DNA of 64,000 nucleotides from DASQPA01 sp963757335. Its GTDB lineage: Bacteria; Acidobacteriota; Thermoanaerobaculia; Multivoradales; UBA5704. Shown piece after piece: positions 57,972-64,000 of the stretch (position 1 is its first letter; every line of letters starts with the position of its first letter). Under the pieces are notes generated by a model. The model made no database searches, was not told the DNA's origin, and was given only the letters and a program-made list of their open reading frames with translations. The position numbers and the translations under genes are program-made. The DNA lies in the NCBI GenBank assembly GCA_963757335.1, contig CAVWRJ010000024.1, positions 620,001-684,000 on the forward strand. The letters are read 5' to 3'.

Positions 57972-59999
57972 CTACCGCCCGGCCGCCTCCGTGCCGTTCC
58001 CCAGGAGGTACCTCCGCATGAACTCCAGGAGCACCTCCCGCAGGTAGTCGACGTTCTCCTTCTTCTGGAAGCCGTGCCCCTCGTTCTTCGCCACCACATA
58101 CCAGGTGGGAACGCCCTTCGCCGAGACCTCCTTGACGATGTTGTCGGACTCGGAGAGCGGCACCCGAGGATCGTTCGCCCCCTGGGCCACGAGGAGCGGC
58201 TTGGTGATCCGGTCGGCGTGACGGGCCGGGGCGATCCCCTCCAGGAAGGCGGCCATCTTGGGGTCGCGCTCGTCGCCGTACTCGACCCGGCGGAGGTCGC
58301 GGCGGTACTCCTGGGTATTCTTGAGGAAAGTGACGAAGTTGCTGATCCCCACCACCTCGTAGCCGCAGCGCAGGCGGTCGCTGTAGTGGACGAGTACGGC
58401 GAGCGACATGTAGCCGCCGTAGGAGCCGCCGCCCACCATCACCCGTGAGGCGTCGAGGTCGGGCTGTCTGGCGATCCAGTCCAAGAGGGCGCCGATGTCC
58501 TTGACCGTGTCCTCCCGTTTCTCACCGTTGTCGAGCTTCAGGTAGCTCTTGCCGTACCCCTCCGAGCCGCGCACGTTGGGTTGAATGAGAACGACTCCGA
58601 GCTCGCTCACCATGTAGTTGTTGCTGCCCAGGAAGCCCGGGCGGACCTGGGCCTCCGGGCCGCCGTGGATGTCGATGTAAACCGGCCGCTTGCCGGGGAA
58701 GCGGTCGCCCGGCGGCCGGTAGACGAAAGCCGGAATGGTGCGCTGGGCGCCGTTGTCTCCGCGGTCGAAGGTGGGGTAGCGGACGAGCTGAGGCAGGGCC
58801 AGGCTGGCAACCGGCAGGCCGCCCGCTTCGCTCGCCGTCCAGCGCTCCAGCCGGCCGCTGTCGGGATCGAAGCTGTAGACGTCGGCGGGCGAGCGTGCCC
58901 AGGAGACCTGGAAGGCGATCTCGTGGCTCCCCGGGCGGAAGGTGAGGCCCCCGGCGACCCCCGCCGGAAGCTCGGGGACGCGCACGGCCTTGGCGGTCGC
59001 CGTATGGACGACGTGGAGCTTCGAGAAGCCGTCCTCGTTGGTGAAGAAGGCGAGGAGGCTGCCGTCCCGGGAGAGATCGAAGTCCTCGACATCCCAGGGG
59101 ATGTCGCCGGAGAGCACCGTCGCCTTACCGCCACCACCGAGATCGAGGCGGACGAGGCGGCGGAACTCGCCGTCCCGGTCGGAGGCGGTATAGACCGAGT
59201 TGCCGTCCTTCGCCCAGCGACCGCCGGAGTAGAGCACCGTCGGGCCGTTCCCGACTTTCGGGGTGATCGCATGGACCTCGCCGGTCGCCACGTCCACCCA
59301 GTGGAGGTAGGCCTCGTTGGCCGAGACGTACTCGCCGAGGAGCAGTTTGCGGTCGTCCGGGCTCCAGTCGAGCGGCGACCAGTTGCCCTTGACCTCCAGC
59401 AGGCGCCGCTCACTACCGGTGGCATCAGGCTCGGCGATGTAGATGTCGGAGTCGCGGCCGTTCCGGACGTTGCTCGTGTAGACGAGAAGCTTGCCGGAGT
59501 GCGACCAGCGGGGCTCCAGGTAGCGGTGGGTACCGTCGCTCAAGCGGCGGGAGCGGCCGGTCTTGCGGTCCAGCAGATAGAGCTGGAAGTTCTCGCTCCC
59601 CCCCACATCCGAGCCGAAGACCACCTGGTCGGGACGGCCCGGGCGGTAGCGGCCGTCGTCCACCCGCTCCGGGAAGAAGGTGACCTGCGTCCGCGCGCCT
59701 AAGGGGAGCGCCACCTCGTGCAGCTGGACGGTGTTGGCGAAACGGGTGCGGATGAGCATCCGGCGCTCCGTCGGGTGCCAGTCGGCGAAGGCGGCGGTGC
59801 GGATGTTCTCGTAGGGCAGGAGGTCCTCGATCGGATGGATCGGGGGGACGTTCTGGGCGACCACGCTCTCCGGCACCGGGACGGTGCCGGGGGCGGTCGG
59901 GTGGGGCTGGGGATTGGCGGGATTGGCTGCATTGGCGGCATGCGGCGGGCCCGCCAGCGCGGTCGCGACGAGCAGCGAGAGGGCGATTCCTCGGTTCAT
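57972..59999 (-). CDS. Exported S9 prolyl-oligopeptidase-family peptidase
   Basis: A 675-residue protein from ATG 59999 (GGAG before it) with a signal peptide (IALSLLVATALAGPPHA) followed by an ANAANPANP tandem. A beta-propeller of ~400 residues precedes the hydrolase domain with catalytic Ser in GGGSYGGYM (about 526), Asp in GANDPRVP and His in NEGHGF. DPP4/AAP-like exported dipeptidyl or acylaminoacyl peptidase. Divergent from recN across 70 bp. Confidence 0.92.
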   Translation of the reverse strand: MNRGIALSLLVATALAGPPHAANAANPANPQPHPTAPGTVPVPESVVAQNVPPIHPIEDLLPYENIRTAAFADWHPTERRMLIRTRFANTVQLHEVALPLGARTQVTFFPERVDDGRYRPGRPDQVVFGSDVGGSENFQLYLLDRKTGRSRRLSDGTHRYLEPRWSHSGKLLVYTSNVRNGRDSDIYIAEPDATGSERRLLEVKGNWSPLDWSPDDRKLLLGEYVSANEAYLHWVDVATGEVHAITPKVGNGPTVLYSGGRWAKDGNSVYTASDRDGEFRRLVRLDLGGGGKATVLSGDIPWDVEDFDLSRDGSLLAFFTNEDGFSKLHVVHTATAKAVRVPELPAGVAGGLTFRPGSHEIAFQVSWARSPADVYSFDPDSGRLERWTASEAGGLPVASLALPQLVRYPTFDRGDNGAQRTIPAFVYRPPGDRFPGKRPVYIDIHGGPEAQVRPGFLGSNNYMVSELGVVLIQPNVRGSEGYGKSYLKLDNGEKREDTVKDIGALLDWIARQPDLDASRVMVGGGSYGGYMSLAVLVHYSDRLRCGYEVVGISNFVTFLKNTQEYRRDLRRVEYGDERDPKMAAFLEGIAPARHADRITKPLLVAQGANDPRVPLSESDNIVKEVSAKGVPTWYVVAKNEGHGFQKKENVDYLREVLLEFMRRYLLGNGTEAAGR

Positions 60000-60069
60000 G
60001 GGGTCTCCGGAGAGCTTGCCGCGGGCCTTGACGGCTCCGCGGGATCGAGATCGTAGGATATCCTGGGCC

Positions 60070-61826
<1,757 letters not shown>

Positions 61827-61830
<4 letters not shown>

Positions 61831-62468
61831 CTCCGTCGCCGGCCCCGGTCTGGCACTGGGGGGAGCCGGTCGCACCGCTCCGCGCCTGCCTCGCTCGCGG
61901 CGGCCTCCTCGCCATCCCTACCGAGTCGAGCTACGGCCTGGGCGCCGATCCCGGGAACCCTAAAGGGGTCGCAGCCGTTTATCGCTTGAAGGGGCGTACC
62001 GCGACCAAGCCCCTGCCGGTGGTCGTCTCCGGTCCAGGGCAGCTCGCAGGCTTGGGGATCGATCCCGACCTCCCTATACTGAAGTGGCTACGAGAGGGCT
62101 GGCCAGGTCCGTTGTCCGTGCTGCTCCCCACCGCTTCAGGCTTGCCGGCGGCGGCGGGCGCGGGATCGCTCGCCGTCCGCATTCCCGGGCATCCGCAGCT
62201 CCGCGGCCTTCTGGCCGCCCTGGAGCTGCCCCTGACGGCGACGAGCGCCAACCGGAGCGGCGGCGAGCCGATCGTCGACCCCGGCGAGCTCCCCGCGCTC
62301 CTCGCCGGGGAGGACGCGATGGTGGTCGACGACGGTCTCCTGCCGGGCGGACCGCCCTCGACCCTGGTCGAGTCGACCGCTTCGGGATGGCGCGTGCTCC
62401 GGCAGGGGAGCTTCGACGGGGAGCGTCTCGCCGCGCTCCTCGGCAGCTGGGGAGAGACCGCTGGGTGA
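61827..62468 (+). CDS. Sua5/YciO/YrdC-family protein
   Basis: A 213-residue YrdC-fold protein: IPTESSYGLGADPGNPKGVAAVYRLKGR, KPLPVVVS, GPLSVLLP, VRIPGHPQLRGLL, TATSANRSGGEP. These make threonylcarbamoyl-AMP for t6A37 on ANN tRNAs. This short form lacks the Sua5 C-terminal domain, like TsaC. GTG start overlaps the recN stop. Confidence 0.92.
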
Positions 62469-62570
62469 ACGGGGGAGCGAGTGAAGAAATCGGCGCCGAT
62501 CTTTCCTTGTTGTAAAGGCATACGCAGATCTCGGAGCCACTTTCCGCTCCGTGGAAGTAGGGGAACCCCC

Positions 62571-64000
62571 ATGAGACTCTCTCGTTCGAGGAGCGCCATC
62601 CTGGCCGGCCTGCTGCTCGCGGCGGTCCTTCCCGCCTGGGCGAACGCCGCGCCTCCGGCACCTCCCATCTCGCCCAATGCGCCAGATTCACCTCCTTCTC
62701 CCACTTCGCCCACGTCCCAAAAGTTGCCGAAATCGCCAGATTCGCCCAAGCCGGCGCCGATCCCCGGCCCATCGGCGGTCCCCGCCGCTCTCCCCACCAT
62801 CGCGCTCGGCGAGGTGCGCCGTGGCCAGCGCGGCTACGGCCTCTCCGTCTTCTCCGGCCGGCAGCCGGAGCGCTTCGAGGTCGAGGTGGTCGGGATCATG
62901 CGCAATACGAGCCCGGACAACAGCTACATCCTCGCCCGCCTGACCGGTAAGGGGCTTGAGAAGAGCGGCGTCATCGCGGGGATGAGCGGCAGCCCGGTCT
63001 TCCTCGACGGGCGCCTGGCCGGGGCTGTGGCGTTCAGCTGGCCGTTCTCCCAGGAGGCGGTCGCCGGCATCACCCCGATCGAGACCATGCACCGGCTCTC
63101 CAACTCCGGGGCGGAGCCGATCACCTCGGCGCCCCCCCTGCCGCCGGTCGGGCTGTCGGACCTCCTCGCCGGCCGCATCCCCCAGGATCTTCTCGCTCGG
63201 CAGCTCGCTCTCCTCCACCCGCCGACGGCGGGCGGCGCCACGTCCAGCATCCAGTGGTCGACGGCCGGTTTCGGCGAGCGCTCGGTGGGGATGCTGCGCG
63301 AGGCCCTGGGCACCGTGGTGCCGGCCGGTCAGACGATGACCGGAGGAGCGGGGGGGAGTAGCAGGGAGAACCCCGGGGCGGGGGCCGAGATCATCCCCGG
63401 CGGCTCGGTGGCCGCGGTGCTCGTCGACGGGGACCTCAGCCTGGCGGCGACCGGGACCGTCACCGATCGGATCGGCGACCAGGTGTATGCCTTCGGTCAC
63501 CCCTTCCTGGGCATCGGTCCCACCGGGGTGCCGATGGCGACCGCCGACATCGTGACCGTCCTCTCCTCCCAGTACTCTTCGTTCAAGATCGCCAACATCG
63601 GCGACGTGGTGGGTTCCTTCGAGCAGGACAGAAACGCCGGGATCGCCGGCCGGATCGGGGCGCATTCGCCCATGATCCCGATGACCGTGCGGGTCCGGGG
63701 GTTGCAGACGCACGAGTTCCACATGCGGCTCGCGAGCCTCCCCCAGATCATGCCGCTCCTGGTGGGGAGCGCGACCCTGGGGAGCCTCGAATCGGCGAGC
63801 TACACCGCCGGCCCGCAGGGGATCGACTTGAAGGCGCATTTCAAGATCGCCGGCCACGGCGATCTCAACATCGAGCAGACGTTCGACGGCGACAACGCGG
63901 GCTCGGCGAGCGCCGCGCACATGCTCGCCCTGGCCGCCTACCTCTCCCAGAACCCGCTCGAACGGGTGCGGATCGAAGCGGTCGACGTCGACATCGCTCA
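62571..64000 (+). CDS. Exported SpoIVB-like (S55) domain protein, truncated by window end
   Basis: At least 476 residues, open to the window edge. Signal peptide (AILAGLLLAAVLPAWANA), a Ser/Pro-rich tandem linker (SPDSPKPAPIPGPS), then an S55 domain: RRGQRGYGLSVFSG, ILARLTGKGLEKSGVIAGMSGSPVF with the catalytic-type GMSGSP, IGDQVYAFGHPFLG and IGAHSPMIPM. S55 is known from SpoIVB of sporulating Firmicutes and also from non-sporulating phyla. Role here unknown. Confidence 0.85.
   Translation, partial: MRLSRSRSAILAGLLLAAVLPAWANAAPPAPPISPNAPDSPPSPTSPTSQKLPKSPDSPKPAPIPGPSAVPAALPTIALGEVRRGQRGYGLSVFSGRQPERFEVEVVGIMRNTSPDNSYILARLTGKGLEKSGVIAGMSGSPVFLDGRLAGAVAFSWPFSQEAVAGITPIETMHRLSNSGAEPITSAPPLPPVGLSDLLAGRIPQDLLARQLALLHPPTAGGATSSIQWSTAGFGERSVGMLREALGTVVPAGQTMTGGAGGSSRENPGAGAEIIPGGSVAAVLVDGDLSLAATGTVTDRIGDQVYAFGHPFLGIGPTGVPMATADIVTVLSSQYSSFKIANIGDVVGSFEQDRNAGIAGRIGAHSPMIPMTVRVRGLQTHEFHMRLASLPQIMPLLVGSATLGSLESASYTAGPQGIDLKAHFKIAGHGDLNIEQTFDGDNAGSASAAHMLALAAYLSQNPLERVRIEAVDVDIA

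Overview
The window is about 64 kb of very GC-rich, densely coded bacterial chromosome. I infer an acidobacterium, probably close to Thermoanaerobaculia/Holophagae. The grounds are a VWFA-related protein of the acidobacterial type, large winged-helix/TPR one-component regulators, exported S9 and M28 peptidases, a Gram-negative-type outer-membrane barrel, and a run of small exported proteins of no known family. No rRNA, tRNA, CRISPR array, phage or recognised transposase gene was found. Most of the window is housekeeping or accessory chromosome; the only clearly mobile-looking patch is 31.7-33.6 kb.

Layout. 0-6 kb: a cyanophycin locus (cyanophycinase, cyanophycin synthetase and a divergent Mur-ligase-like paralogue), followed by a tandemly duplicated ~280-bp non-coding unit that looks like two small RNAs. 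6.6-9.9 kb: a winged-helix/membrane/TPR regulator. 10-14.6 kb: a minus-strand operon of membrane protein, TerY-like vWA protein, PP2C phosphatase and kinase with a C-terminal helix-hairpin-helix (a TerY-P triad). 14.7-31.7 kb: unrelated metabolic and exported genes, including a patatin, a phospholipase-D-type enzyme, a cysteine-rich exported peptide, a VWFA-related protein, and a histidine kinase fused to a cobalamin-binding module with the CarH photoreceptor residues. 31.7-33.8 kb: a 21-bp minisatellite, then a DUF559 endonuclease pseudogene inside ~183-bp inverted repeats, lying among hicA remnants and a hicB gene. 34-36 kb: typA/bipA and a small HTH/zinc-ribbon protein. 36-40 kb: an outer-membrane barrel and two tandem paralogues of an uncharacterised exported family (a third copy is at 48.3 kb). 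40-43 kb: lipB, archease, rtcB. 43-48.3 kb: a NadQ-like Nudix regulator, a cyclodeaminase-family gene and nadABC. 49.6-64 kb: lipA, an AAA+ protein lacking the sigma-54 contact loop, TPR and GNAT proteins, an orphan BoxB/PaaA-like diiron protein, proline dehydrogenase, an FHA-GGDEF protein, an S9 peptidase, recN, a Sua5/YrdC protein and the start of an S55 (SpoIVB-like) protein.

How the genes connect. The strongest regulatory story is NAD synthesis: two 17-bp palindromes, one overlapping the -10 of a TTGACA/TAGTAT promoter and one just before the nadA ribosome-binding site, lie two genes downstream of a Nudix-winged-helix regulator of the NadQ/NrtR kind. nadA, nadB and nadC overlap by 4 bp stop/start junctions. 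lipB, archease and rtcB are also tightly coupled. Three genes (nadC, archease, DUF559) are each broken by one single-base indel at or next to a short homopolymer; because nadC is normally essential in this pathway, sequencing error must be considered for at least that one. In-frame short tandem repeats in linkers recur in several unrelated genes.

The best candidates for something undescribed are the cobalamin-binding histidine kinase (25.7-27.7 kb), the DUF559 inverted-repeat element (32.4-33.2 kb), the paired small-RNA-like repeats (5.86-6.46 kb) and the three-member exported family.
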